Positions 9,293-17,761 of a stretch of DNA of 64,000 nt are shown piece after piece (position 1 is the first letter of the stretch; each line of letters begins with the position of its first letter). The stretch comes from G963666935 sp963666935. GTDB lineage: Bacteria; Bacillota; Clostridia; Christensenellales; CAG-138. The notes beneath the pieces are model-generated. The model made no database searches. It had not been told where the DNA came from and worked only from the letters and a program-made list of their open reading frames with translations. Both the position numbers and the translations under genes were made by a program. The stretch lies in assembly GCA_963666935.1 (NCBI GenBank), contig OY762936.1:1116001-1180000 (forward strand). The letters are read 5' to 3'.

Positions 9293-9865
9293 CTATGATA
9301 GGCTCTTTGGCTTTATCCCCACGTTTTTGAGCATTTTGTAAAGCTGGGGCAGGGGCAGACCGACGATGGTGAAGTAGCAACCTTCGATGCGGCGGACGAA
9401 CACGGCTGCGGTACCCTGTATGCCGTAGGCCCCCGCCTTATCCATAGGCTCGCCGGAATCGATATAGCGCCAAATTTCCTCATCGGTGAGTGTTTCGAAT
9501 GTAACTTGGGCAACATCGTGGCAAAGCTGGACGCCGCCGTCGGTGAGCACCGCGAGGCCTGTATATACGGTATGGGTATGACCGGAGAGTTTTTTTAAAA
9601 TCCGGTATGCGTCCTGCCGGTCTTGCGGCTTGCCTAGGATCTCGCCGTTTAGGTAAACCACGGTGTCCGAACCTACCACGCAGCAGTTTTCGCGTCCCGC
9701 CTTCACCGCCTGGGCTTTGCGCAGCGAGAGCTGCTCTACAAGCTCTGCGGGATCGCTAAAATCGACGGCCTCGTCCGTATCGCTTTGGACGACGGAAAAA
9801 TCCAGCCCGATGAGTTTAAAAAGCTCCCTGCGCCGCGGGGATTGGGAAGCGAGCAAAAGTTCCAT
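9293..9865 (-). CDS. maf: Maf family nucleoside triphosphate pyrophosphatase
   Basis: Hydrolyses non-canonical or modified pyrimidine nucleoside triphosphates (dTTP/UTP/m5UTP type). The N-terminal SQSPRRRELFKLIG motif, DTDEAVDF, VVGSDTVVYLNGEILGKP (catalytic Asp) and the later DKAGAYGIQG are all Maf hallmarks. The 190-residue length is normal. It is divergent from mreB, a common neighbour of maf in Firmicutes, and converges on the M20 gene. The start ATG (complement of 9863-9865) follows an A/G-rich stretch. Housekeeping of the nucleotide pool is the expected role; older literature calls it a septum inhibitor. Confidence 0.95.
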   Translation of the reverse strand: MELLLASQSPRRRELFKLIGLDFSVVQSDTDEAVDFSDPAELVEQLSLRKAQAVKAGRENCCVVGSDTVVYLNGEILGKPQDRQDAYRILKKLSGHTHTVYTGLAVLTDGGVQLCHDVAQVTFETLTDEEIWRYIDSGEPMDKAGAYGIQGTAAVFVRRIEGCYFTIVGLPLPQLYKMLKNVGIKPKSLS

Positions 9866-9891
9866 AAATGCCTCGCGTAATGTTTTCTTGT

Positions 9892-9900
9892 ATTATAACA
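9892..9900 (-). promoter_or_regulatory. Extended -10 element for maf
   Basis: On the minus strand TGTTATAAT gives an extended -10 (TGn then TATAAT) 27 bases upstream of the maf ATG. No good -35 box is seen, which is usual for extended -10 promoters. Confidence 0.5.
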
Positions 9901-9981
9901 TGCTTCAGCCGCAACAACAGGATGTATATTTGTTCACAACATGGAAAAACTTCCATTAAAACCAAAATGGAGGTTATTATC

Positions 9982-11028
9982 GTGTTTGGATTCAAGATCG
10001 GGAGTCTTTTGGGCGGCGGAATCGCCCTAGATTTGGGTACGGTGAATACGCTGGCGGCTATGCAGAACCGGGGGATCGTCATGCGGGAACCCAGCGCGGT
10101 GGCCGTTACCGTGGACGAAAAAAGTCAGGTGGTATCTGTGGGGATGGAGGCGGAAATCATGTTGGGCCGCTGCCCCGGGGGAGTCACAGTGAGCTACCCC
10201 ATGCGAGATGGCGTCGTTGCCGATTTACACATGGCCGAGGCGATGCTTGGATATTGCATCGAAAGATGTATCGGGCATAAACCCGGGCCATTAGGGGTAA
10301 AAATGGTTTTGTGCCTGCCCCTGTGCACCACGAGCATCGAGCAGCGGGCGCTGACTGAGGCGGCGAAAAATTCCGGGGCCCGGGAAGTGATATTTATGAA
10401 CGAGGCGTGTGCGGCCGCTCTGGGAGCTGGCATCGCATACGACGATCCCTATGGAAACATGGTGGTGGACATTGGCGGTGGAACTACGGACGCGGCCGTA
10501 ATCGCTATGGGCGGCATCGCGGCGTTTAAATCCATACGAACTGGCGGAACGCATCTCGACGAAGCCATCGCGGAATATGTGTGCAAAGAGCACGGCGTGA
10601 TGATTGGCATCAAGACGGCGGAGCAGATCAAGTGCACCATAGGCAGGGCGGTGGTAGGGGGTTCCGAAAAAATGCAGATCCGAGGCAGAAGCGTGGAAAA
10701 CGGGCTCCCCATATGCCTCGTGGTGGAGCAGGGCGAAATCAGCCACGCGATTGTGCCGGTTGTGCGGCGCATCGTAAACGCGGTGAAAGAGACGCTGGCG
10801 GAAACACCGCCCGAACTGGCGGGTGATCTTTATGAGCGCGGCATATGGCTTACCGGCGGCGGCGCGAAGCTGGAGGGGCTGGCAGAGTTGATCGTCTCAG
10901 AGACAGGGGTGCCGGCGGCGGTGGCAGATTGCCCGGAAGACTGTGTGGTTGTGGGCGCGCTAAAGGCGTTGGAACTTCACAACGGCAATTCGGAATGGTT
11001 GTTCGATCGTATTGTGGCGGAGGCATAA
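9982..11028 (+). CDS. mreB: Rod-shape determining protein MreB/Mbl
   Basis: Actin-like ATPase that forms membrane-bound filaments guiding lateral wall synthesis. GIALDLGTVNTL (phosphate 1) and VDIGGGTTDAAVIAMGGI (phosphate 2) bind ATP; WLTGGGAKLEGLAE is the adenosine motif. I choose GTG at 9982 because GGAGG lies 8 bases before it and the product (348 residues) then starts with MFGFKIGSLLGG, an amphipathic-like membrane-contacting start; an ATG at 9967 has no ribosome site. It heads the mre cluster, though mreC has its own promoter. Several paralogues (MreB, Mbl, MreBH) exist in the family; which one this is cannot be fixed. Confidence 0.93.
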   Translation: MFGFKIGSLLGGGIALDLGTVNTLAAMQNRGIVMREPSAVAVTVDEKSQVVSVGMEAEIMLGRCPGGVTVSYPMRDGVVADLHMAEAMLGYCIERCIGHKPGPLGVKMVLCLPLCTTSIEQRALTEAAKNSGAREVIFMNEACAAALGAGIAYDDPYGNMVVDIGGGTTDAAVIAMGGIAAFKSIRTGGTHLDEAIAEYVCKEHGVMIGIKTAEQIKCTIGRAVVGGSEKMQIRGRSVENGLPICLVVEQGEISHAIVPVVRRIVNAVKETLAETPPELAGDLYERGIWLTGGGAKLEGLAELIVSETGVPAAVADCPEDCVVVGALKALELHNGNSEWLFDRIVAEA

Positions 11029-11084
11029 GGCGGGGGCCAGCTTTTCTTAAGGATTAACAGAATGTTACGATTTGTCGCCCCTTC

Positions 11085-11113
11085 TTGCACAGAATACAGG
11101 TTGCTATTATAAT
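11085..11113 (+). promoter_or_regulatory. Sigma-A promoter of mreC
   Basis: TTGCAC at 11085-11090 and TATAAT at 11108-11113 are separated by 17 bp. The transcript would start near 11120, followed by GAGGAGG and the mreC GTG at 11154. mreC-mreD-PBP can thus be transcribed without mreB. Confidence 0.8.
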
Positions 11114-11153
11114 GACTTCAGGGTAGAGTGTTCTTTATGAGAGGAGGCAGGCC

Positions 11154-11993
11154 GTGCGAAAGTTTTTTCAAAGCCGGGGATCTATTGTGATCCTTGCGAC
11201 AATTGCCGTGCTTGCGATTCTTGCAGCGGTAACATACAGCGGCCGTTCTTCCGTAACATGGATGGAAGACGCGGTCAATACGGTAACAAGCCCCGTTCAA
11301 ACCGTGGCGGTAAGCGTATCAGACGGCATCGTGAATTTTTTCAAACGCGTCTTTAAGACCACGGACGCAGACTTGGAAAATGCGCAGCTGAAGGTTAAGA
11401 TCGCCCAATATGAAAATGTGGAGGAAGAGATCAAGGTGCTGCAGGATGAAAACCAGCGCCTGAAAGAACTTCTGAACTTTACGGATATTACGAACGAATA
11501 TGATTATGTGACCGGTACCGTAATCGGGAAGAGTCAGGGAATCTGGTTTAGCGAATTTACAGTAAACGCCGGCCGTAACGATGGCGTGGAAGAGAACATG
11601 GCAGTGGTCAACGCCGGCGGGTTGGTGGGCTGCGTCTCTTCCGTAAGCGCAAGTACCTGCAAAATCACCACCATCATCGACTCCGCTTCAGACATCAGCG
11701 TCATGGTGGAGCGCACCAGAGACTATGGGTTTGTGCGGGGGACATTGGCCGTTAGCAGCAAGGATATGCTGGAGCTATATTACCTACCAAGCGGATATGA
11801 TCTGGTCCCCGGCGACCTTGTGGTGACCAGCGGGATTGGGGACGAGTTCCCGAAGAACATCACCGTGGGAAAGGTGACGGAGGTTTCCCGCGCCAATGAG
11901 GACGCGCAGGATCATAACGCCATCATACAGCCCTCTGTGGATTTTCGACATCTGGAAGAAGTTATGATCGTCCTCGGCGAGAAGGGGGAATAG
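11154..11993 (+). CDS. mreC: Rod-shape determining protein MreC
   Basis: Membrane-anchored extracellular scaffold that binds class B PBPs and links them to MreB. A short cytosolic start is followed by one helix (about 9-26), then a coiled coil (about 70-110, ENAQLKVKIAQYENVEEEI region) and the two beta-barrel MreC domains. The length of 279 fits. The GTG start at 11154 has GAGGAGG seven bases upstream. It is followed two bases later by mreD. Confidence 0.94.
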   Translation: MRKFFQSRGSIVILATIAVLAILAAVTYSGRSSVTWMEDAVNTVTSPVQTVAVSVSDGIVNFFKRVFKTTDADLENAQLKVKIAQYENVEEEIKVLQDENQRLKELLNFTDITNEYDYVTGTVIGKSQGIWFSEFTVNAGRNDGVEENMAVVNAGGLVGCVSSVSASTCKITTIIDSASDISVMVERTRDYGFVRGTLAVSSKDMLELYYLPSGYDLVPGDLVVTSGIGDEFPKNITVGKVTEVSRANEDAQDHNAIIQPSVDFRHLEEVMIVLGEKGE

Positions 11994-11995
11994 GT

Positions 11996-12514
11996 ATGTA
12001 TAGGACCTCCGTGTTCCTCTATCTCGTCGCCGCGGCGTTTTTAGATTCCGTGGTCTTCGCAAAATACAATCTTTACGGCATCTGTCCGGACAGCATGCTT
12101 GTGGTTATCGTATGCCTGGGGATCCTGTTGGGATCGGGGCAGGCCGCTGTGGCGGGCTGCATTGCAGGCCTTTTTATGGACATCCTTTTCGGCAAGGCAA
12201 TCGGCATCAGCGCGATTCCATACATGCTTTGCGGCCTTGTGGGGGGTATATTCTATAAAAAATACTATGCGGATAATTTCATTATTCCCGCGGTGACCGT
12301 AGCGGCGTGCGCGTTCATGAAGGAAAACATGACGGCAATCATCGCTAGATCGGCCGGGGGGAATTTTTCCTATTTGGGCATGCTGGTCACCTATATCATC
12401 CCCAGCATGCTTATGAGCACGGTGCTGTGCATTCCTGTTCACCTGCTGCTTAAACCCACGCTTCATCGGCAGGTAAAGAAACGCTATGAGCGCAGTACGG
12501 GAGGCGTGAGATGA
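11996..12514 (+). CDS. mreD: Rod-shape determining protein MreD
   Basis: Small integral membrane partner of MreC in the elongation complex. The 172 residues form about five membrane segments (for example residues 3-20, 27-44, 69-85, 105-125 region and 135-155) with only short polar loops. MreD is poorly conserved and the call rests on size, topology and the position between mreC and the PBP. It overlaps the PBP gene by four bases (ATGA). Confidence 0.9.
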   Translation: MYRTSVFLYLVAAAFLDSVVFAKYNLYGICPDSMLVVIVCLGILLGSGQAAVAGCIAGLFMDILFGKAIGISAIPYMLCGLVGGIFYKKYYADNFIIPAVTVAACAFMKENMTAIIARSAGGNFSYLGMLVTYIIPSMLMSTVLCIPVHLLLKPTLHRQVKKRYERSTGGVR

Positions 12515-15075
12515 AGCGGAAAACCTCAAGATTCGTATTAATATTTTTGGTGCTGCTGTCGCTAATGACCGCGCTGATCTATCAGCTCAGCGTGGTAACC
12601 TTGCAGCAGGGCGAGAATTATTCTGAGCAGGCGGAGGATCGGAGTACCAGCACCGTCGCCATCGAAGGTACGCGCGGCAGAATATTGGATCGCAACGGTG
12701 TGGTTTTGGCGTACAGCCGCAATAGCTACAACGTGGAGTTCCTGCGGGATGCAGATAACCGGGAAAGTTACGATTCTGCCGTGTACACCGATGCACTGCT
12801 CAAAGCCATCCAGATCATCGAGGATGGCGGCGGCAAAACCATTGACACGTCCTATATCTGCATGGATGAGAACGGCCAGTTTTACTATGATTGGGGTGTG
12901 ACCACCGAGGCTTCAAAGGTGGCCAGATATAAGAATTTCTGTGAGGCTATGGGGTTCTCCATTACTTACGACAGCACCATTAAGGATAAGGGCCAGTGGG
13001 ACACTAGCACTTGGCCTACGGCAGAAACGTCATACCTTAAGCTCCGTGCCCTCTGGTATATTCCGGAGGACCTGACATTTGAAGAGGCAAACAAGGTGAT
13101 TTCCATCCGGCAGGAGGTCAACCTCAACAACTACCGTGCCTATGAGCCCATTACCATCGCTTACGACGTGAGTATGGAAGTGGTGGCACAAATCAAGCTG
13201 CACGCGGACGAGCTGCCCGGGTTGCAGACTTCCCAGAGCACTACGCGGGTATATCCACGGGGAACCGCTGCGGCGCATATTGTGGGCTACTTGGGCCGGA
13301 CAGCTACCGAGGAGATGGTGGAAGAGCAGGGGTACTCTTACAATGATTACATCGGCGTATCCGGCATTGAAGCGACCATGGAAAGATACCTCACGGGTTC
13401 CACCAACGAACATAAGGGGCAACTCACTCTGGAAGTCAACAAAAACGGAAGCACCATTCGGGAGCTGGACTCAACTCCGGCTACAGACGGTGACGATGTC
13501 ATGCTTACCATCGACATCGGCCTTCAAGGCGTGGTGGAAAAAGCACTGGAGGATTTGATCAGCGAAATTGATGCCAAAGAGCAGAACCTGATCGTTGACG
13601 ACGCAAACGGTACTTATGCGAAAGAGACCGACGGAGATACCAGCAAAATCCACACGGCTCAGACGGGCGCCGCCATCGTGATGGATGTTTCAAACGGGCA
13701 GGTGCTGGCCATGGCCTCCTATCCTTCCTTTGATCCAAACTTGTTTATCTCTGGCCTGACCACGGAGCAGAGCAACGCGCTGTTTGAAAGCGACGAGGCG
13801 AAAGCTACAACGCCTACCCGGAACAAGGCGATCTCCATTAAGCTGGCGCCGGGTTCTATCTTTAAGATGGTTACCGGCATCGCTGGCGTGGCGGAAGGCG
13901 CCATTACGCTGGACGAGCAGATCAGCTGCCAGTATGAATACATCATCGTGAATCCGGATGGCAGTAAGATTACCGCCAACGCGCCCCACTGCCATATCCG
14001 CCCAAGCCAGATTGACAAGCATGCCGACCAGACGCTGTCCGACGCCATTACCAACTCTTGTAACTATTACTTTTGCGAAGTGGCTTACCGGCTGGGCATC
14101 GACAAGCTGAATGCGTGGGCGGCTAAATTCGGCCTGACCTCAAAGACCAACATTGAACTTACCGGGGAGTCGGAGGGGGTTGTGGGCAGTCAGAGCGTCT
14201 TGTTTGACAATACCCTTATGACGCAGGACGGCATTCTGGACATCAAGAACCAAAAGACGAGTCTGCCCGGGCTCATCTACCGGAAGCTTCGGGAGGCGCT
14301 TACCGACTATGTAACCCTCCGGCGTATGGAAGTGGACGAAGCGGCCATCAAGACCTGCGCGCTACGGCTCATGGAGCTGCAGGACGGCTCACTGGCCAAC
14401 AAGGGCCCAGAGATCCGCAAGATCATCAGCGAAGAACTCGGAATCCCGGAAGGCATTACGCAGGAGCGCGATGATTGGATCAACAACATTACTTCTCTGC
14501 TCAATGAAATCCAATGGAAGGCCACCCAGACCATCCGCTCCGGTTTCGGTCAGGGCGTGACGTTGGTGACGCCCATCTCCGTAGCCCGCTATATCAGCAC
14601 CATTGCCAACGAGGGCACCGTATATGATGCACATGTGGTGGACCGCATTCTCGACAGCGACGGCAATTTGGTGCAAAAGGTGGAGCCTAGTGTGTACAGC
14701 CAAATCGATCTGCCGGGAACAGTATGGGCAGCGGTAAAGGACGGTATGCAGGGCGTGGTGTCCCCGGAGGATCACGGCACCGCGGCGGATAAGTTCAGCG
14801 TGGAATTTCAGGCAAAATATCTAGATCGATTGGCTGGAAAAACAGGCACGGCACAGGTGAGTTCCGGTACCCAGATCGACATCGAGAATACTTCTTGGTT
14901 TGTTACCTTCGCTCCCAGAGACAACCCGGAAATCGCTGTGGTCATCTGCGTTCCCTACGGGTATTCCGGCTCTTCCAGCGCGTCTGCCGTCGAGGATATT
15001 ATGTCCTACTATTTCCAAAAGCAGGAAAACGCCGCCCCGGAAAACCTAGTGGCGGTCAATGGGCTGGTACCATAA
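12511..15075 (+). CDS. mrdA: Class B penicillin-binding protein 2 (elongation transpeptidase)
   Basis: Cross-links peptidoglycan during rod elongation. There is one N-terminal membrane helix (about 7-27), a pedestal region starting IEGTRGRILDRNG, and the transpeptidase domain with Ser449-IF-Lys452 (SxxK), Ser516-C-Asn518 (SxN) and Lys777-TGT (KTG). At 854 residues it is longer than usual: about 90 extra, mostly helical residues lie between SxN and KTG (around 590-680), and a further polar insertion lies at 355-385. It closes the mre operon and is followed by a terminator. It could alternatively be called PbpA/PBP2b-like; the gene symbol is by position. Confidence 0.93.
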   Translation: MKRKTSRFVLIFLVLLSLMTALIYQLSVVTLQQGENYSEQAEDRSTSTVAIEGTRGRILDRNGVVLAYSRNSYNVEFLRDADNRESYDSAVYTDALLKAIQIIEDGGGKTIDTSYICMDENGQFYYDWGVTTEASKVARYKNFCEAMGFSITYDSTIKDKGQWDTSTWPTAETSYLKLRALWYIPEDLTFEEANKVISIRQEVNLNNYRAYEPITIAYDVSMEVVAQIKLHADELPGLQTSQSTTRVYPRGTAAAHIVGYLGRTATEEMVEEQGYSYNDYIGVSGIEATMERYLTGSTNEHKGQLTLEVNKNGSTIRELDSTPATDGDDVMLTIDIGLQGVVEKALEDLISEIDAKEQNLIVDDANGTYAKETDGDTSKIHTAQTGAAIVMDVSNGQVLAMASYPSFDPNLFISGLTTEQSNALFESDEAKATTPTRNKAISIKLAPGSIFKMVTGIAGVAEGAITLDEQISCQYEYIIVNPDGSKITANAPHCHIRPSQIDKHADQTLSDAITNSCNYYFCEVAYRLGIDKLNAWAAKFGLTSKTNIELTGESEGVVGSQSVLFDNTLMTQDGILDIKNQKTSLPGLIYRKLREALTDYVTLRRMEVDEAAIKTCALRLMELQDGSLANKGPEIRKIISEELGIPEGITQERDDWINNITSLLNEIQWKATQTIRSGFGQGVTLVTPISVARYISTIANEGTVYDAHVVDRILDSDGNLVQKVEPSVYSQIDLPGTVWAAVKDGMQGVVSPEDHGTAADKFSVEFQAKYLDRLAGKTGTAQVSSGTQIDIENTSWFVTFAPRDNPEIAVVICVPYGYSGSSSASAVEDIMSYYFQKQENAAPENLVAVNGLVP

Positions 15076-15090
15076 TCGTTCAGCAGGACG

Positions 15091-15124
15091 ACGCGGGGGC
15101 TGAAAAAGCCCCTGCGTTTTTTAT
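15091..15124 (+). terminator. Intrinsic terminator of the mre operon
   Basis: GCGGGGGCT and AGCCCCTGCG form a GC-rich stem with an AAA-rich loop, followed by TTTTTT. It lies 15 bp after the PBP stop and separates the operon from dinB. Confidence 0.92.
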
Positions 15125-15138
15125 GGGAAATTTTGCTG

Positions 15139-15167
15139 TTTACACTTCAGGAATCCTGTGGTATCAT
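15139..15167 (+). promoter_or_regulatory. Sigma-A promoter of dinB
   Basis: TTTACA at 15139-15144 and TATCAT at 15162-15167, spacing 17 bp. Transcription would start at about 15174, exactly where the LexA box begins. Confidence 0.8.
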
Positions 15168-15173
15168 ACAAAT

Positions 15174-15187
15174 AGAACAAATGTTCT
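15174..15187 (+). promoter_or_regulatory. LexA (DinR-type) operator over the dinB start site
   Basis: AGAACAAATGTTCT contains the half sites GAAC and GTTC separated by four bases, matching the Gram-positive LexA consensus (CGAAC-N4-GTTCG) in its core. It begins seven bases after the -10 box, so a bound repressor would block initiation. This is good evidence that dinB belongs to the SOS regulon here. Confidence 0.85.
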
Positions 15188-15206
15188 AGTGGCGCGGAAA
15201 GGGCAT

Positions 15207-16409
15207 ATGATATTGCACGTGGACCTCAACGCATTTTACGCCAACTGCGCGGTGGTGGACAGCGGGGGAAAATATAAATTTGATACACCGCTGATGGTGG
15301 CGGGCGATCCGGCGAAACGCCATGGAATCATTCTGGCGGCTACCTATCCGGTGAAGCGGCTGGGGGTGCGGGCCGGCATGGCACTTTGGGAGGCGAAGGC
15401 GCTGTGCCCCAAGGCCGTGGTGGTGCCGCCCACATATCGTCGGTATATGGAGGTTTCCGGCACCTTTATGCGGATCATCTCTAGCTATTCTCCTTTGATC
15501 ATGCGTTACGGAATTGACGAAGCGTATCTGGATTATTCCGGCTGTGAACATATTTTCGGTCCGCCGATTATAGTAGCCGAAACCATCCGCCGGCGGGTAA
15601 AAGAGGAGCTGGGGCTCACCGTTTCGGTGGGCGTGGGTGGAAATATGATCCGGGCGAAGATGGGGAGTGAGTATAAAAAGCCGGATGCGGTAACCTATCT
15701 GGATGATGCGGCCTGGCGCGAGCTGATATGGCCTCAGCCGGTGGAAGCCCTCATGTATGTGGGTCGATCCACTGGAAAGCGCTTGCGGGCCTTAGGGATC
15801 GGTAGCATTGAGCGGTTGGCCCGAACCTCTCCGCAGCTGCTCAAAAGCGTGTTCGGGAAGGCGGGCGGCGACATGTGGCTGCACGCCAACGGCATGGACG
15901 ATCAACGCATCGCCGCCGAATCGGAGCCGCAGAAAGGGATCGGCCATTCCATGACGCTTCCGGGCGACCTGATTCAGCAGGAAGAGATCCTCCGGGGGCT
16001 GCTGTTTCAAACCGAACGCGTGGCGTTTCGGCTCAGGGAGGCCAAAATGCGGGCCCGGGTCGTGGCGGTCTCTTTGCGGTATGCGGATCTGCAGGGGAGT
16101 TGCCGGCAGATGACGCTTTCAAGGCCTACGGATATCACCCAGGAACTCTACCGGGCGGGCAGCGCGCTGATGCTTTCCATGCTGTGCGGGAAGCCGGTGC
16201 GGCAGCTGGGAATCCGCGTGGGTAGGCTGACGGAGGAGAGCGAGCAGATGGAGCTTTTCGGAGAGGAAGCGCGCGAGCGGCAGCGGCGGTTGGATTGTGC
16301 GGTGGATGAAATCCGCAGAATATACGGTTCCCATGCGATGATGCGGGGCGGAACCATGCGCTTTGAATACGATGAGAAGGAAGATTTCATGCCATTTGTC
16401 CGATCGTGA
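15207..16409 (+). CDS. dinB: DNA polymerase IV / Y-family translesion polymerase
   Basis: Error-prone polymerase that copies past damaged bases. The metal ligands are Asp6 (HVDLNAFYANC), Asp104 and Glu105 (YGIDEAYLDYSG); VSVGVGGNMIRAKMGSEYKKP is split over the palm, and helix-hairpin-helix and little-finger domains follow. The ATG at 15207 gives 400 residues; upstream in-frame codons would run into the terminator and promoter and are rejected. GGAAAGGG is a modest ribosome site. A LexA box covers the transcription start. The C-terminus lacks a beta-clamp motif that I can identify with certainty, although QMELFG (residues about 347-352) fits the QxxLF clamp-binding pattern. Confidence 0.95.
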   Translation: MILHVDLNAFYANCAVVDSGGKYKFDTPLMVAGDPAKRHGIILAATYPVKRLGVRAGMALWEAKALCPKAVVVPPTYRRYMEVSGTFMRIISSYSPLIMRYGIDEAYLDYSGCEHIFGPPIIVAETIRRRVKEELGLTVSVGVGGNMIRAKMGSEYKKPDAVTYLDDAAWRELIWPQPVEALMYVGRSTGKRLRALGIGSIERLARTSPQLLKSVFGKAGGDMWLHANGMDDQRIAAESEPQKGIGHSMTLPGDLIQQEEILRGLLFQTERVAFRLREAKMRARVVAVSLRYADLQGSCRQMTLSRPTDITQELYRAGSALMLSMLCGKPVRQLGIRVGRLTEESEQMELFGEEARERQRRLDCAVDEIRRIYGSHAMMRGGTMRFEYDEKEDFMPFVRS

Positions 16410-16531
16410 GGGGCTCAAAATTCCAATTCATGGTATGCTTAATTTACCTTATAGCTTTTATTGCCGGGAGGATTGGAGTATAATAAAATTGTTTTTATAC
16501 ATAACCAAAGATTGCAGGAGGAGCGGAGAAA

Positions 16532-17713
16532 ATGACAAATCCAAGCCGGGTGGCGTTTACCTTGTTCGGCAAAGACATCTACTGGTATGGAATTTTGATG
16601 GCGGCAGGCATCATCATCGCCATCTTTCTCACGTTGAAGGAAGGGAAGCGAAAAAAGCTCACTGAGGATAATATCTTAGACATGTGCCTGGTGATCATCC
16701 CAAGCGGCATTGTGGGGGCGCGGCTGTTCTACGTGCTTTTTGAGCTGCAATATTATCTACAAAATCCCATCAAAATGCTGTATGTATGGGAAGGCGGGCT
16801 AGCCATTTACGGCGCAGTCATTGGCGGGCTAGTAGGCCTGTTTTTCTACGCAAGGCATCAGAAAATCCGCTTTTTAAAGCTGACCGACTGTTTGGCGCCT
16901 GGGTTGGTGCTGGCGCAGGCCATTGGCCGCTGGGGCAACTTCTTCAATCAAGAAGCATACGGCAGGGCAATTACGAACCCCCATTGGATGTGGTTCCCCT
17001 TTGCCGTGCGCATTGACGGCACACACTATTTTGACGGGCAGATCTGTACGAATCCCTATCACATGGCAACCTTCTTTTACGAATCCATGTGGTGCTTACT
17101 GGTGTTTGTATTCCTTTGGCTGCGACGCAAGAAATTCAAGCACGATGGCGACGCCCTTTTTACCTACGCGCTACTCTACGGCATTGAGCGCATGTTTGTG
17201 GAAGGCTTGCGGGGAGACAGCCTGTGGCTTATAAAACCAGATACCTTCGCGTTATTCTCGGGCGGCATTCGGGTTTCCCAGATGATCAGCTTTTTGGCGG
17301 TGCTGGCCGTCGCGGTGTTCTTCTTGGTGCGAAGAAGCCGGGAAAAGAAGCTGGGCAGGTTGATCTGGCCGGCGCCGGAAACAGAAGAAGAGAAAGCTGC
17401 GGAAGTTGTGGAAACTGCGGAGGAAGTGCCGGACGCAATCGCGGATGAATTAAAGGACACGGAGGCGGCAAAAGAAGCCAAAGAAGCACGGGATGATTTA
17501 GAGAAAACGCCGGATATACCGGATGAATGGACAAGTACGAAAGGAGAGCAAAAACCAATGAAAAAAGAAGAATCGTTTAAAGTGGCGGAAGAAGAATCAA
17601 GTGCGGTAGCAAATGAATTCAAGGATATTCTGGAGGAGGAAAAGGCTGAAGAAAAGGCTGAAGGAGTGCCGGATGCACCAGTCTGGTCGGACATTAAAGA
17701 AAAGCTGGATTGA
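16532..17713 (+). CDS. lgt: Prolipoprotein diacylglyceryl transferase with long acidic tail
   Basis: Attaches diacylglycerol to the lipobox Cys of prolipoproteins in the membrane; its substrates include the lipoproteins encoded at 19344, 21755 and 54154. The first 275 residues are a normal Lgt with seven membrane helices and the signature GRWGNFFNQEAYG (Arg133). Residues about 280-393 are an unusual hydrophilic extension, extremely rich in Glu, Ala, Lys and Asp, probably disordered or helical in the cytosol. AGGAGGAGCGG precedes the ATG. A fragment of its own sequence lies inverted just downstream. A TATAAT at 16479-16484 may be the -10, but no matching -35 is seen. Confidence 0.95.
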   Translation: MTNPSRVAFTLFGKDIYWYGILMAAGIIIAIFLTLKEGKRKKLTEDNILDMCLVIIPSGIVGARLFYVLFELQYYLQNPIKMLYVWEGGLAIYGAVIGGLVGLFFYARHQKIRFLKLTDCLAPGLVLAQAIGRWGNFFNQEAYGRAITNPHWMWFPFAVRIDGTHYFDGQICTNPYHMATFFYESMWCLLVFVFLWLRRKKFKHDGDALFTYALLYGIERMFVEGLRGDSLWLIKPDTFALFSGGIRVSQMISFLAVLAVAVFFLVRRSREKKLGRLIWPAPETEEEKAAEVVETAEEVPDAIADELKDTEAAKEAKEARDDLEKTPDIPDEWTSTKGEQKPMKKEESFKVAEEESSAVANEFKDILEEEKAEEKAEGVPDAPVWSDIKEKLD

Positions 17714-17730
17714 TAGAAGTGACACAATGA

Positions 17731-17756
17731 GATCCGTTTGCGGTCGCAGACGGGTC
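17731..17756. other. Stable hairpin after lgt without U-run
   Basis: GATCCGTTTGCG and CGCAGACGGGTC can pair over 12 positions (with G-U pairs) around a two-base GT turn. No T-run follows on either strand, so it is not a classical terminator. It lies 17 bp after the lgt stop and touches the far end of the inverted lgt fragment; it might be an mRNA 3'-end stabiliser. Confidence 0.5.
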
Positions 17757-17761
17757 CTAGG

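Noticed and set aside
14895..15206. N-terminal extension of DinB by about 100 residues
   Set aside because: It would read through PBP2 coding sequence, a terminator, the promoter and the LexA box; polymerases of this family start at MILHVDLNAFY.
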